Assembly (NCBI GenBank): GCA_023053575.1
Contig: JAKZAP010000013.1
Span: forward strand, 4,784,001 to 4,848,000
Source: Branchinecta lynchi
Taxonomy: Eukaryota > Arthropoda > Branchiopoda > Anostraca > Branchinectidae
Direction: 5' to 3'
DNA: 64,000 nucleotides
A model generated the notes under the pieces. That model worked only from the letters and a program-made list of their open reading frames with translations, had not been told where the DNA came from and made no database searches. Shown here one piece after another: positions 1 to 10,349 of this stretch. A program made the translations under genes and the position numbers. Numbering within the stretch: position 1 is the stretch's first letter; every line of letters begins with the position of its first letter.

Positions 1-1128
1 CAGATGAAAACAGGAAGATTCTTTAAAAAAAAAAGGCCGTGTTTCAGGTTTAATAGGCTAAGTGGAAATGAACAAATATTACGCAGATGGAATAGGCTTC
101 TACTCTGACAAACTAACCAGAAACGTTTTGAATTGAATTTAAAAAAAAACTAGGACTTCTATGTGGGTCCTAGACAAACTAGAACCCATGTGGCAAGGCC
201 TCAGTACGAAAACCAAAGACTTTCTTTGATGGGAAAATACACCGTTGACATCGAATTATTTGTAATTAGTGAACTAAAAGACAAACGAGATAGACCAAGT
301 TGAGGTGAACTTTCGTCTTTCGATCAACTACTGAATCGAAATCTAACTCACTAAATTGAAATGTATACAATTATACATTTCGGAAAAAAAGAAGAAAAAA
401 CACAAAATATACACTCACCTACTGGTATTATTTTGACTATTCCATGCTATTCTACCATTTCGGTAATTTCAGTAATCCTCGAAAGCCTTAATTACGTTAC
501 TCTTAGTTTACACTCGTCTGACAAAGTTAATACTACAGATGTTGAAACTCAATGGGTCATGACTTCAGTGAGTGTGCTTCAAATCCCGGTTTGCATTGTA
601 TGGTTCTCCCGAGAGACATAAAAAGGGAATGTAACAAGGGATTAAATCTTCATACGGATGGTCATGGTGTAACAAAAGCGAATATGAATGACCATCGTCA
701 AGTTCGCTTTTTGTTTTTCGCATCACTACTATTCACTAATCAGACGCCAGCGTCTACTCAAACAAAATCAACGCTGTTTCCTTCCCGTGTGAACAGGCCA
801 GAACATCCGCCTCGCTAGTGGCTACGTTGTTTTCTTCGTAAATGACTTAACGGCGGAGAGTTGGAGACCAACGAGTATACACGGGCGACCAAGAAATGGG
901 TCCACCTCCGCTCATTGTTGTCGGAACATTGATAGTCGGTGGATGGACGAGAGACCATTGTTCTTACTCGTTATTTGTTCTTGGTCATCTGTTATCAAAC
1001 TTCTGCCAGTGTGAACGATATGCGAGTTACGAAGCCTCAGTGGGACCTTCGTAGTGCTAATCGCACATTAGCCTGTACCTTCGTGATTTGGGCTACAAAT
1101 ATTTGTGTCTAAATTATGTTTTTTGCAG
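1..1128. other. GCDH intron sequence, no feature recognised
   Basis: I see no splice-flanked exon matching the expected upstream part of GCDH. Open stretches near 361-818 have no recognisable domain and no exon borders. No clear repeat end was found. Confidence 0.6.
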
Positions 1129-1362
1129 TTTTCCATCGCGATATTTTCTACGAGATGGGCGCCCTTGGTATCCTTGGTCCAACGATTTCCGGCTATGGCT
1201 GCGCTGGTGCTTCTTCAGTTGCTTATGGACTCCTTGCCCGTGAAGTTGAACGAGTTGATAGCTCCTATCGCAGTGCATTCTCTGTTCAATCCTCCCTTGT
1301 CATGTGGCCCATTTATGCCTACGGCACTGACGCACAGAAAGAAAAATTCCTGCCTAAACTAG
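1129..1362 (+). CDS. GCDH: GCDH exon (first visible): substrate-pocket region
   Basis: The exon follows a pyrimidine-rich TTTTTTGCAG acceptor ending at 1128 and stops at a GTGAGT donor at 1363. It opens with the last two bases of a split codon and leaves one base (G) of the next codon. The translation contains [36 protein letters not shown], then [13 protein letters not shown] and [18 protein letters not shown], which track human GCDH closely. The YRSAxSVQSS stretch lines the substrate carboxylate pocket in the human enzyme (family knowledge). An ATG at 1116 lies in the intron upstream of the acceptor and is not a start. The preceding exon is not in the window. Confidence 0.96.
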   Translation, partial: FSIAIFSTRWAPLVSLVQRFPAMAALVLLQLLMDSLPVKLNELIAPIAVHSLFNPPLSCGPFMPTALTHRKKNSCLN

Positions 1363-2283
1363 GTGAGTTGACTTTGTCTCTTCAGCCAGGTTACCACACA
1401 TATGAGGGAAGTTGCTGTTTTGTATGTATTATAGTGTGTTGTTGCTAATTTTGTTGTTTGTTGTTTGCAGATTTGTATGGCCCTTCTTGGCATTGATAAT
1501 AAATAAATAATCATTTATTTAATGTATTTATGTGCTATCAACTTATTTATTTATTTGAAAAATAATAAAAAATCAGTCCAAACAGGAAAATTCCCCAACA
1601 GAAAAAATGGTCCAGTACTGCCCCGATTTGCGAGAAGTGAAATAGAATTCGTGATCGAACTTTATCTTAAAATCGCCTTGATTCCTGATTTGGAATCAGG
1701 GTCTAATCATGGATCTATTTGACCTTGTCGGTTTTGAACTCATGGTCTTAAAATTCGACATCGAAATTCTTACAGGAAGGAGTTTTATCCTTTGTCAGAA
1801 AAGGATAGGTCGGGTGGCGTCTAGTTCTCTCAGGGCCATCATCAACTAACCTAAATGGTCGACCATACCTTCAGTGTTAATGGAAACGGGTTATACTTGC
1901 CGCAGTTTTGCTGTACAAGCGACAAAAGCGTTATTTCTGCTAAAGTGCTGAGCATTACTATGTGTCTATGATTGGTAAATAGTTGTCTCTCGGTCTTATA
2001 AGTAAGTAAGTAATTAATTTATTTATAACCCGCCATTTGAAAAAGCGGAGTAAATGAAAGAAAATAAATAAAACACAGAAAAAGACACTTAATTATCAAT
2101 CTTCGTCCAGAAGAACTGGATAACGTATTGCACTGGTTGGGCCCTGTTGTCCATGATTTTTATAGTGACGAGGAAACATCCAAAAGAGTAACACCTGCAT
2201 CTTGAATTTTCAATGTATGGTTATGACATAATTTCGACAAGTGGAGGTTATGTGACGCCCGTATATTACAGTAAAACAATATA
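1363..2283. other. AT-rich intron sequence before the gypsy insertion
   Basis: Two short AT-rich patches built on ATTTATTTAT (about 1500-1565 and 2005-2085) may be worn LINE or SINE tails. There is a small palindrome around TTGATTCCTGATTTGGAATCAGG near 1678-1700. No coding signal was recognised. Confidence 0.5.
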
Positions 2284-2288
2284 TTATA

Positions 2289-2484
2289 TGTTGCATACTT
2301 AGTTACAACATTTTATTATATATACACGTTTACAGAACAAGCTCGTTTGACAGCCATTCAAACACTGACTACTGAATAAATCAAACACTGGCAGATCTCG
2401 CAATTACCGCGTACCGCCCGAGGGTATAATAGGGGAGCCGGAGAAATACCAAATAACGATGAAATGCCGATTACATACATAACA
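2289..2484 (-). repeat. 3' LTR of the gypsy element
   Basis: This 196-bp LTR lies at the downstream end of the - strand element. It has TG...CA termini and is flanked outside by TTATA at 2284-2288, which matches the duplication at the other end. Confidence 0.96.
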
Positions 2485-2494
2485 CCTTCCCCGC
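2485..2494 (-). promoter_or_regulatory. Polypurine tract
   Basis: On the - strand GCGGGGAAGG directly abuts the 3' LTR, where plus-strand DNA synthesis is primed in LTR retrotransposons. Confidence 0.8.
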
Positions 2495-2579
2495 ACTAAA
2501 TTAAACTCCGGACTGAAATCTATCAGGTTCTCTCCTATACCTTGTCGAACGACGAACAACCGGACTTAACATTGGCATT

Positions 2580-2998
2580 TCAGTGGGCGCTGGGATTGGC
2601 ACACTGATAGGTTGCGACCTGCAACTCTGGCATCATGCGAACTTGACCAGGAGTTTGAACTGTCGGCTGTAAGCTATCAACCGACGCTTCCCAATACCCA
2701 AAATCAACAGGTTTGGTAAGTGGAATATGAGATCGCCGCAATTGATCCAAATGGCGCTTCCATACCATATTGTTCACTTGAACGAGATAAATAACCGGCG
2801 AGACACATTTGTGTATAATACCTTGAATCCACAGCGGGCTCTGGCGATTTCTATAGTCTAAAGTAAACACTGCGTCACCTACACTATATTTCCCATCACC
2901 TTGCTTTGCAACCGGCACATCCTTCTGCGGTTGCAACAAATCTAGCCTAGTGCGGAGCTCGCGACCTAGAAATAACTTCGCGGGTACCTGTAGCACTA
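2580..2998 (-). pseudogene. Integrase C-terminal region (gypsy pol)
   Basis: The translation has PAKLFLGRELRTRLDLLQP, a typical gypsy integrase segment after the catalytic core, then a small SH3-like region with GDAVFTLDYR, IIHKCVSPVIYLVQV and WKRHLDQLRRS before the stop at 2580. It is out of frame with the catalytic core just upstream. The tail after HIPLTKPVDFGY is not recognisable. Confidence 0.88.
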
Positions 2999-3720
2999 TG
3001 AACAGACCCCCTGTAATGAAATAGGAATTTTGACAAATTTTCGTGCATTGACGTTTCATCATGGCTGAATATGCGAAGTTTCTGCTTCACTGTTTGCACG
3101 GTTCTCTCCGCCTGGCCATTTGAACTTGGGTGAAACGGAGGGGTAAGCGTATGTTTCACTCCATTCTTCGACAAAAATTCTTCAAATTCTCGGGATGTGA
3201 ATTGGGGACCATTGTCACTCACCAGTTCAACGGGACAACCGTAACGGCAAAATATAGACCCCAAAACCTCAATAGTACGCTGTGAATCCGTACGGGTCAT
3301 AGCCACAACTTCCAACCATTTAGAACACGAATCTACAACAATCAAGAACATGCTTCCTAAAAACGGACCAGCATAATCAATATGTACACGCCTCCATGGC
3401 TCCTCTGCTTTTGGCCATTGTGAGACAACTGGATGTGGACGATTTCTCTCAAGCTGACAAGACAGACACTTAGACACCAAACTTTCAATGTCCTCGTCGA
3501 TTTTCGGCCACCACACACGAAATCTAGCTACTGACTTCATTTTGACCATACCTAGATGGCCTGCATGCAACTCTTCCAGGACATACTTACGATACATATT
3601 CGGCACAACTATTCTAAGGCCTCGAAACAGACATCCAGACTGCATAGACAACTCATCTTTCACACGATAAAACGGCAACAAATCAACAGGGATTTCTTTC
3701 CTATCGGGCCATTTTTTTTA
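2990..3720 (-). pseudogene. Integrase zinc finger and catalytic core (gypsy pol)
   Basis: The HHCC zinc-binding module appears as ELHAGHLG followed by KCLSCQ. The catalytic core has HIDYAGPF, VSDNGPQFTS and SSNGQAERTVQ, giving Asp, Asp and Glu with 35 residues between the last two, as in Ty3/gypsy integrases. The frame fits the preceding RNase H only after the A8 tract near 3713-3720, and it is lost again near 2990, where the conserved C-terminal region moves to another frame. Confidence 0.93.
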
Positions 3721-5030
3721 CCGTAAATTCTACCACCCGACTTAAAATCGGACAAACTCTTGGTTTCATACGCGACGTCAGAAGCACTAACTGGTAAACT
3801 TTGCAACTGACGAACTAGCAATGCGGACGCGTCATCCCTATCATTGGGATGCGCAATCGCCGAAGTCTTCGGCAATAATCGCGATAGTGCGTCGGCATTC
3901 AGATTTTCCGATGCCGGTTTAAACTTAACCGTATACCGGTACGATGACATAATAATTGCCCATCTTTGCAGACGCGAAGTTGTCATCACCGGGATTCCAG
4001 TCTTCTCCCCAAATATGAACGTTAGGGGCTTGTTATCCGTCCACAATTCAAATTTCACACCATACAAGTAAATGTGAAACTTTTTTAGCCCAAAAATTAT
4101 GGCTAACGCTTCTCGTTCAATCTGCGCGTAATTCCGCTCCGCAGAAGACAATGTTCGCGACGCGTATAAAATAGGGCGCTCAGATTTGTCTGGATACACA
4201 TGTGACAGTATCGCAGACACACCAAATGGAGATGCATCGGTACATAATATGAGCGGCAAATTCTTGTCATAATGGACAAGCAGATTTTCCCCAACAAGCG
4301 CTTCTTTCAATTTACTGAAAGCGCTTTCACACTCAATCGTCCAGTCCCATACCTTACCGTCTTTCATCAGGTCATTTAAACGGTAACACAATGTGGACAT
4401 ATCGGGAATAAACTTGCGATAATAATTGATTAGGCCTAGAAATGACCGTAACTCATCCTTGTTTTGCGGGCTATCAATTTTGCAAATGGCTTGAACCTTT
4501 TTGGGTGATGGCTGAATACCGTCTTTACTGACAATAAACCCGAAATACTCAACTACGTCCGCTACGAAAACACACTTTTCCCGCTTTAGCTTCACGTTAT
4601 ACTCACGTAGTTTCTGTGATACAGATCGCAACAATTTGAGCAACTCACGGTCACCTTTCCGGCTCAAAATAATGTCATCTAAAATATGCGCTGCGCCGGG
4701 AATTTCCGACAAAATTTCGTCCATGACGCGCTGAAAAATAGCACATGCGCTAGACACGCCAAACGGTAACCTTTTATACCGAAATAGTCCCATATGCGTA
4801 TTAATAGTGGTATACTCACGAGAGTCTTCGTCCAGTTCAATTTGTTGATACGCACCTGACATATCCAGTTTACTGAACTTACTTCCACCGTTTAGATTGC
4901 TGAATGTCCCCTCTGGCGTTGGCACAGGGTACTCCGGTTCTTCCAAGCACTGGTTTATTGTGACCTTGTAGTCACCACAGATTCTCACATTACCGCAGGG
5001 CTTTAAAATCGGCACTATTGCGTCGCCCAC
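3715..5030 (-). pseudogene. Reverse transcriptase and RNase H segment (gypsy pol)
   Basis: This continues the upstream frame after a frame change. RT palm motif A is KLDMSGAYQQI, with RLPFGV further on. Motif C reads ILDDI, with the two catalytic Asp at about residues 118-119 of this segment. RNase H follows with TDASPFG, EREALAI, WTDNKPL and NADALSR, supplying its acidic residues. The residue before LDD is Ile where most gypsy RTs have Tyr or Phe. The real coding ends near 3715-3720, at a run of eight A on the - strand, beyond which integrase is in another frame. Confidence 0.93.
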
Positions 5031-6448
5031 TCGGAACTTTCGACTTTCTCCAGAATATCTTCCTTCACTAACCGATCTAATTCAAGCTCCACTTTTTCGC
5101 GCAGTGCATACGGTACTGCGCGCGGCTTGAAAAACTTTGGGGTTGCATCCACTTTAATGCGCAACACTGCTTTTACCCCTTTGATTTTTCCCGATCCAGT
5201 GAACAAATCGGCAAATTCACTTGCAATTTGTTCCTCAATTGGTTTGTCGTGCACAGAATTGATCGAGGACCAATTGAGCTTAAATTCACTAAGCCAATTA
5301 CGGCCAAATAAGGACGGACCTTTCCCGTTCACTACGATCAGCTCCAACCGCCTCGACTGGCGTTCGTATCTTGCGTCGACGACGACTTCTCCGCATACCT
5401 CAATTTCGTGACCACCGTAAGCCGTTAATTTCTTCTGAGACTTTCGAAGCTCAACGGTTGGGCACAGCCTCCGGAAATTTTCTTCTGACATCAACGATAC
5501 GGCACAGCCCGTATCCAACTCGAACTTAGTTTGTTGTCCATTTATTTCCAGGTTTACCAGAATTTCCGACTGTCCCCTACCGACATGGTATACTAGCCAA
5601 TTATCATCACTTTGGCTAGGGGGTGGGCATTCGGTTGACCTGACGTGTGGCGGAACAGACTCGACATGACGAATATCCGCCTTCTTCTTTCTTGGCTTGT
5701 ACGGACCACGACTGTTGTTGTATTTTTGCGAAGCTCGTTCCCCACTGTCCTTCGATCTACACGCCGTAGATATATGTCCTTGCTTCGGACACTTGTGACA
5801 AACAGCTTTGGCAAAATAACAGTCACTGGCTGAATGGTTTGACTTTCCGCATCGAAAGCATTTCTGTTTACCATTCGTTCGCACTTCATTTACGTCCATC
5901 GATCCACCAGGATTTACGTTTCCCGTGTGAATATTTCCAGCTTCCAGCTCTGCTGCTTCCATCCCGCTTGCTATTTCAATTGCCCGTGTTAATGTTAAAT
6001 CAGCTTCTGATAACAGTCTTCTTTGGCAAGCAGCTGAATACAGTCCACACACGAATCTGTCGCGTAGCGCTTCGTCCAAAAATGTGCCGAAGTTGCAATG
6101 CTTTGCAAGGCTTTTTAACTCGGCTGCAAACTCATTTACTGTTTCACCTTGCTTCTGGCTTCTCTGGTGAAACTTAAAACGCTCCGCTATCACAATTGGC
6201 TTTGGACACAAATGTTCGATTGTCAAAGCAATTAGATCCGCGATCTTCACATCCTTTGGTTTCTTTGGCGATACCAAATTTCGTATCAGCGAATAAGTTC
6301 GTTCGCCAACACAGGTAAGAAAGATTGCTTTCTTTTTAACCTCTTCCTGAATGTCATTCGCTGCAAAATACTGCTCGAGCCTTTCCACATATTCTGTAAA
6401 ACTTGATGACGGCTCGTACTCCTTAAGTACTCCGAAACTTGCACTCAT
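5015..6448 (-). pseudogene. gag, protease and start of reverse transcriptase (gypsy)
   Basis: A 477-codon reading frame starts at an ATG 67 bases inside the 5' LTR and begins MSASFGVLKE. Residues 1-180 are a capsid-like gag. Two CCHC zinc knuckles lie at about 197-210 and 217-230 (C-x2-C-x4-H-x4-C twice). The retroviral-type aspartic protease has its LDTG active site at about 311-314 and FGRNWL at about 381-386. The start of reverse transcriptase follows from about 430. Gag and pol share one frame, as in several Mag elements. The frame ends at a stop just after SSEWATQ, in the middle of a conserved RT segment that continues in another frame at about 5030, so this is a frame-breaking mutation or a sequencing error rather than a natural end. 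Confidence 0.93.
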
Positions 6449-6499
6449 TTTCGCTTAATTGTTCTTTGTTTCTCTCGTCCTTGACTAAAGAAACTCCGA

Positions 6500-6512
6500 A
6501 TCCTCGTCGCCA
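6500..6512 (-). promoter_or_regulatory. Primer binding site for tRNA-Ser
   Basis: On the - strand, three bases inside the 5' LTR, lies TGGCGACGAGGAT. This complements CCA plus the 3' acceptor end of a metazoan tRNA-Ser of the GCT type. Mag-lineage elements use tRNA-Ser primers. Confidence 0.85.
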
Positions 6513-6515
6513 CTT

Positions 6516-6711
6516 TGTTGCATACTTAGTTACAACATTTTATTATATATACACGTTTACAGAACAAGCTCGTTTGACAGCCATTCAAACACTGACTACT
6601 GAATAAATCAAACACAGGCAGATCTCGCAATTACCGCGTACCGCCCGAGGGTATAATAGGGGAGCCGGAGAAATACCAAATAACGATGAAATGCCGATTA
6701 CATACATAACA
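6516..6711 (-). repeat. 5' LTR of the gypsy element
   Basis: This 196-bp LTR lies at the upstream end of the - strand element. It is identical to the copy at 2289-2484 except at one base (A at 6616 versus T at 2389). It is bounded outside by TTATA at 6712-6716. Confidence 0.96.
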
Positions 6712-6744
6712 TTATATAAAAGGCTTTCAGCTTATGGCGCTGAA

Positions 6745-7015
6745 TTTCTGTGATGAAGCTATTATACGACTATACTGGAGAATCTAGCACCGATCTGACG
6801 GTCTAGCACCGGCGACAGGGCGGACGCGGCACCAAAATCTCCTCGTCCAGTTAGATGTCGCACCAACCGGTATTCGAATTCATTGTACCATATTTTATTG
6901 AGAAAATTATCAAAAATGAGTGAATTTCAAGTGATTTATTTTCTTTTATGTAATAATTGTATATGTTCAAGTATTGTAACACATTAAATGTAATGGTCGA
7001 CGTAGTTAGTGCTAC
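6745..7015 (+). mobile_element. LINE 3' end fragment (family E)
   Basis: This stretch matches 45235-45480: both carry ATCTAGCACCGGCGACA, CGGTATTCGAATTCATT, TTTTATTGAGAAAATTA and a long shared AT-rich 3' UTR ending near AATGGTCGACGTA. At 45 kb the same sequence is the C-terminal end of a LINE reverse-transcriptase ORF, so this is a 5'-truncated copy. The gypsy element inserted just to its left. Confidence 0.75.
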
Positions 7016-7059
7016 CTCGGTGCTACGAGTTAGATCAATACAAGTTTTAGACCAAATTC

Positions 7060-7410
7060 AACTTATAATTAGCCTGAGGGCAGATGTGGTCCTTACTTCT
7101 GTCCGATGTGTGGTAAAATGAATGAATGTATTTTCCATCTAATGTGTGAGTGTCAGGAGTTAAAAGACCTGAGAAGGAAATATTTGGTGAAATGATTTGG
7201 GTGGAGGAAAGGTTTAAGCAAATTTTGAAAAGTAGCAGTTTTAGAGATATTAGAAATTTTGAAAGATTCCTAAAGGTAGTCATGATTCACAGGGAAAGTT
7301 TTTTGTAAATAGTGGTTGAGGTTATGGTTTCGTTTTTGTGATGTTTTGTTGTTTCCATGGCCCTTTGTGCTTTTCCGTAAATAAATCTTATCTTATCTTG
7401 TCTATCTATT
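7060..7410 (+). mobile_element. LINE 3' end fragment (family D)
   Basis: The translation in places gives CPMCGKMNECIFHLMCEC, a Cys/His cluster typical of the C-terminus of some LINE proteins, and ends FERFLKVVMIHRESFL followed by a stop. The 3' UTR contains CCATGGCCCTTTGTGCTTTT and AATAAATCTTATCTTATCTT, a tail of TTATC repeats. A second copy with the same C-terminus and UTR lies at 8775-8995. Confidence 0.75.
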
Positions 7411-7553
7411 GAATTCCGCTATGGAGAATTCTGGGAATTCCGCGGAATCCCCTACGGCGACGGTTGCTGAAGTTTAGAATATCAGTTGATTGCAAGGTTT
7501 TCGTATGCTGGCCAGTTTGAAGAAGTTATGTATTGATTTACTTTGGCTTTCAG

Positions 7554-7683
7554 CGAAAGGAGAGCTGGTAGGCTGCTTTGGCTTAACCGAACCGAACCAT
7601 GGAAGTGATCCTGCAGGAATGGAAACGAAAGCCGAGTACAATGCTAAGGACAAAGTGTATATTATGAATGGGAGCAAAACTTG
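7554..7683 (+). CDS. GCDH: GCDH exon: first acyl-CoA dehydrogenase signature
   Basis: The acceptor is TTGGCTTTCAG ending at 7553 and the donor is GTAAGT at 7684. The first two bases complete an Ala codon begun in the previous exon, giving [16 protein letters not shown] across the junction, as expected for GCDH. The exon encodes [18 protein letters not shown], the acyl-CoA dehydrogenase signature that contacts FAD and substrate, followed by YIMNGSKT and the first two bases of Trp. Between this exon and the previous one lie the gypsy element and LINE 3' ends. Confidence 0.97.
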
Positions 7684-7714
7684 GTAAGTCGCAAACTACT
7701 CCTTCATTCCTAGG

Positions 7715-8215
7715 TTGTTCTGTTCTTTTCGAGGGGAGAAGATGAGGGAGTTCAGAGGAGAGCAACCAAGTCCATCCAAATCCTTGGATACACACCATAA
7801 GAAGATCGCTTACGGGCTCTCAACCTTCCCACCCTCGTGTACAGGCGCAATCGTAGATGATGACCCACAAACTGCTGAACTCATCATACGCCAAGATCCT
7901 GCCCAGCCACCCAGGCCCCCCACAGTGCACCAGAGGACACGCAAAGAAGTTATTCAAACAGTCTGTCAAAACCAGGTCCAGAAAAAGTTTTTTCACCAGC
8001 CGAGTTGTCAACCCCTGGAATGAGCTGTGCGAAGCAACAATCTCCGCCACAACTCCTGATGTATTCAAGAAGGCACTAGACAAAGAGTGGCCACGAAGGA
8101 TTGGAAATATGAGTGGGACACCACGTCCTGCTCCTGCGTCCTGTACCTGCCATGATATACCACCGATTCAACTCAGTAGCATTCAACAGATTTACAGATC
8201 TTAATTTGCTCTGAA
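7715..8215 (+). mobile_element. LINE 3' end fragment (family with RVVNPWNEL C-terminus)
   Basis: An open stretch encodes TRGHAKKLFKQSVKTRSRKS, FFTSRVVNPWNELCEATISA and FKKALDKEW. This is the characteristic C-terminal end of many LINE ORF2 proteins (RGH..KL....R..FF..RVV..WN.L......FK..LD..W). It ends in an A/T-rich tail with TAAGGTAATTAAGGG. It sits in GCDH intron 2, just past the exon donor. Confidence 0.75.
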
Positions 8216-8774
8216 GTGCAAATTAAGGTAATTAAGGGAAGTGGGACCTCGGTCTCCTGTTAGGAAAGGTTGTCATCCAAAATGTTATCCTAGCGTTTGT
8301 GTACCTTTTCTTCTGGGTGAATTAGGGACGGAGGGGGGGGGGGGGCTGTCATCCGGAATGCGTCGCTGAGTTCCGGACCTCGTGTCGGCTCTGGGTATAT
8401 TTTGCTTAGGTGAAAATCAAGCACTTTGTTGGTATTACTGCTTTTTGGAACCAACAGTCTTGGAACATGAAATCTTGGGATGATCGTTGTTTTCCGATTG
8501 AGTTAAGTTGTCCTGGCGACTCACATCCTCCCTCCAACAGAATTATGCGCAGGGCATAGATGTGGAGCAGTCTGTACCTTTCTTCTTCAAAAGATTCGCA
8601 GGGAAAGCGGCAAGCAAATTTCTGTAGTGTGCCATGTTTTCTTTTTTATTCGTTGCTAGTAAAACTGCTTGGAAGAATTAGCAAAATGTCTTTTCAGTTG
8701 TTCGCAAGCCTGAAAAACAGCAAAATGCCGGTTTAGTCCCACAAAAATGCACGTCTGCCATTTTTGCATGATTT

Positions 8775-8995
8775 GGATTTGTTGGTAAAATTAATGGGAA
8801 GTAAATTATTTGGTGATATTGAAAAGTTGGGAAGATTCCTTTCGGTTTCGATGAACCACAGAGAAAGGTTCCTGTAAAGGAATATGTAAAGTAGTTATTC
8901 ATTTATTTGGTTTTTGATTTTTGATTTTTGTTTGCGTCTATTTTTTCCCATGGCCTCTGTGCTTTTAGTTGAATAAATGTTATCTTATCTTCATT
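8775..8995 (+). mobile_element. LINE 3' end fragment (family D, second copy)
   Basis: It has the same C-terminal peptide pattern as 7060-7410 (LEKLGRFLSVSMNHRERFL, then stop) and the same UTR elements CCATGGCCTCTGTGCTTTT and AATAAATGTTATCTTATCTT. The stretch 8216-8774 before it holds only a G13 run near 8333 and nothing I recognise. Confidence 0.7.
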
Positions 8996-9028
8996 TGTAA
9001 CTTTTGTTTCATCGTCTTTACCTCTTAG

Positions 9029-9245
9029 GATTACGAACTCCCCAATTGCCGACGTCTGCGTGGTCTGGGCCAAATGCGATGACAACCAGATAAGAGGATT
9101 TATTGTAGAGAGGCATATGAAAGGTCTCTCAACCCCCAAAATCCAAGGGAAATTCTCCCTCCGAGCTTCAGACACAGGGATGATTATTCTCGAGGATGTG
9201 GTCGTGCCCGAAGAGAACATGCTACCAAATGTGGCAGGATTGAAG
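9029..9245 (+). CDS. GCDH: GCDH exon: FAD-binding beta domain
   Basis: The acceptor is TACCTCTTAG ending at 9028 and the donor is GTAACG at 9246. The first G completes the Trp codon, so the joined protein reads [19 protein letters not shown]. It continues with [37 protein letters not shown] and [13 protein letters not shown], all standard for the GCDH middle beta domain. The exon ends on a complete Lys codon (phase 0). Confidence 0.97.
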
Positions 9246-9442
9246 GTAACGATTTTACGTCAGTCTACTGACGTAGCTGCTACCGGCAATAAATCGCCTT
9301 TGTGTCTCGTCAGAAGTTTATCCGTCGGTTTACACTTAGAGGGTAGAACATGATAGAGAGAGCAGTTCGCTTCATATATGACCAACCTCTTTTCTTGTAG
9401 GGGGACTATGCCTCCGACGTTAAAGGCTTGCTGAAGGTCGTA

Positions 9443-10349
9443 TTTTTATGGCACTTGCCCTTCGGCCAAGTGCCATATAGTTTGGGCACTTCCACATAAG
9501 CTAGGACGATGAAACGTGGCAGCCATATCAGGGACCCCAAATGATTGAGTTCGAAATAGTCACTTTCCCGATCCGAGCATAGTAGGGGGAGTGGAGGGAC
9601 GGGGAATGCGGAATCTTGAGTTATTTATAACTTTTGAACGGGTGATGAGATCGTAGAGAAATTTGATATTTGAAAAGATCTCGTGCCTCAGACGACCCAC
9701 TTAAAATCTGGACCGGATTCGGTGACTTTGGGGGGAGTTGGAGGGGGGAGCCAGAAATCCTGGGAAACGCTTAGAGTGGAGAGAGCGGGACGAAACTTGG
9801 TGGGAAGAACAAGAACAAGTCCTAGATACATCATTGACATAACCGGACGAGATTCGGGGATTCGGGCACTGTGGGGGAGTTGGGGGGGGGGATTCGGTGA
9901 TCCCGCGAGTTCGGTACTATGAAATTTGGTAGGCATATCAGGGACCCGAACAGACTGCCTTGAGAATAGTGGTTTCCCCGATCCGACTATCGTAGGGGGA
10001 GCGGAGGGATGGGGAATCTGGAGATTAGTAACATGCATAACTTTCGAAGGGGTAATCGGACGTGCGTGAAACTTGATAAGTGTCTCAGATGTTCCTGTTC
10101 GAATCCGGACGGGATACGATAACTGGGGGGTGGGGGCTAGAAAGGGGCACCGGAAATCTTCTGAAGGGCTCAGATTCGAGGGATCGGGATGGAACTTGGT
10201 GGGAAGAACAAGCTTAAACCCTTATACATTACTGACAAAACAGGAGCGGATCGTGTCACGGTGGGGGAAGTTGGAGGGGTTTCCGGAATTCCGGTGATCT
10301 CGAGCTAGGGTGCTTCCAGATGTGCTAGGACCATGAAACTTGGCAGGCC
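9443..10349 (+). repeat. Family A repeat, head-intact copy A1
   Basis: It begins with T5 and the head hairpin ATGGCACTTG...CAAGTGCCAT, then repeated modules with GACGATGAAACGTGGCAG, TATCAGGGACCC, AACTTTTGAACGGGTGAT and GGGGGAGTTGG. The tail is missing; the homology stops after TTGGCAGGCCTATT. It lies in GCDH intron 3. Confidence 0.85.

Larger units (their letters stand above)
2289..6711 (-). mobile_element. Ty3/gypsy LTR retrotransposon, Mag-like, nearly full length
   Basis: A 4423-bp element lies in reverse orientation in GCDH intron 1. It has two 196-bp LTRs starting TG and ending CA, a 5-bp target duplication TTATA (2284-2288 and 6712-6716), a tRNA-Ser primer binding site, a purine tract, and coding sequence in the order gag, protease, reverse transcriptase, RNase H, integrase. 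That order defines Ty3/gypsy. Twin CCHC zinc knuckles, a short genome, no envelope gene and a tRNA-Ser primer fit the Mag lineage. The two LTRs differ at one base (2389 versus 6616), so the insertion is young. The coding region is nevertheless broken by three frame changes (about 5015-5030, 3713-3720 and 2985-3000), so this copy appears non-autonomous unless the breaks are assembly errors. Confidence 0.96.

Noticed and set aside
361..818. Overlapping open frames upstream of the first GCDH exon
   Set aside because: No homology to the missing GCDH N-terminus, no exon borders, ordinary composition for chance frames.
3713..3720. The A8 tract as a programmed frameshift site
   Set aside because: Its position between RNase H and integrase is not where Ty3/gypsy elements shift frame. 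An indel in a homopolymer is simpler.
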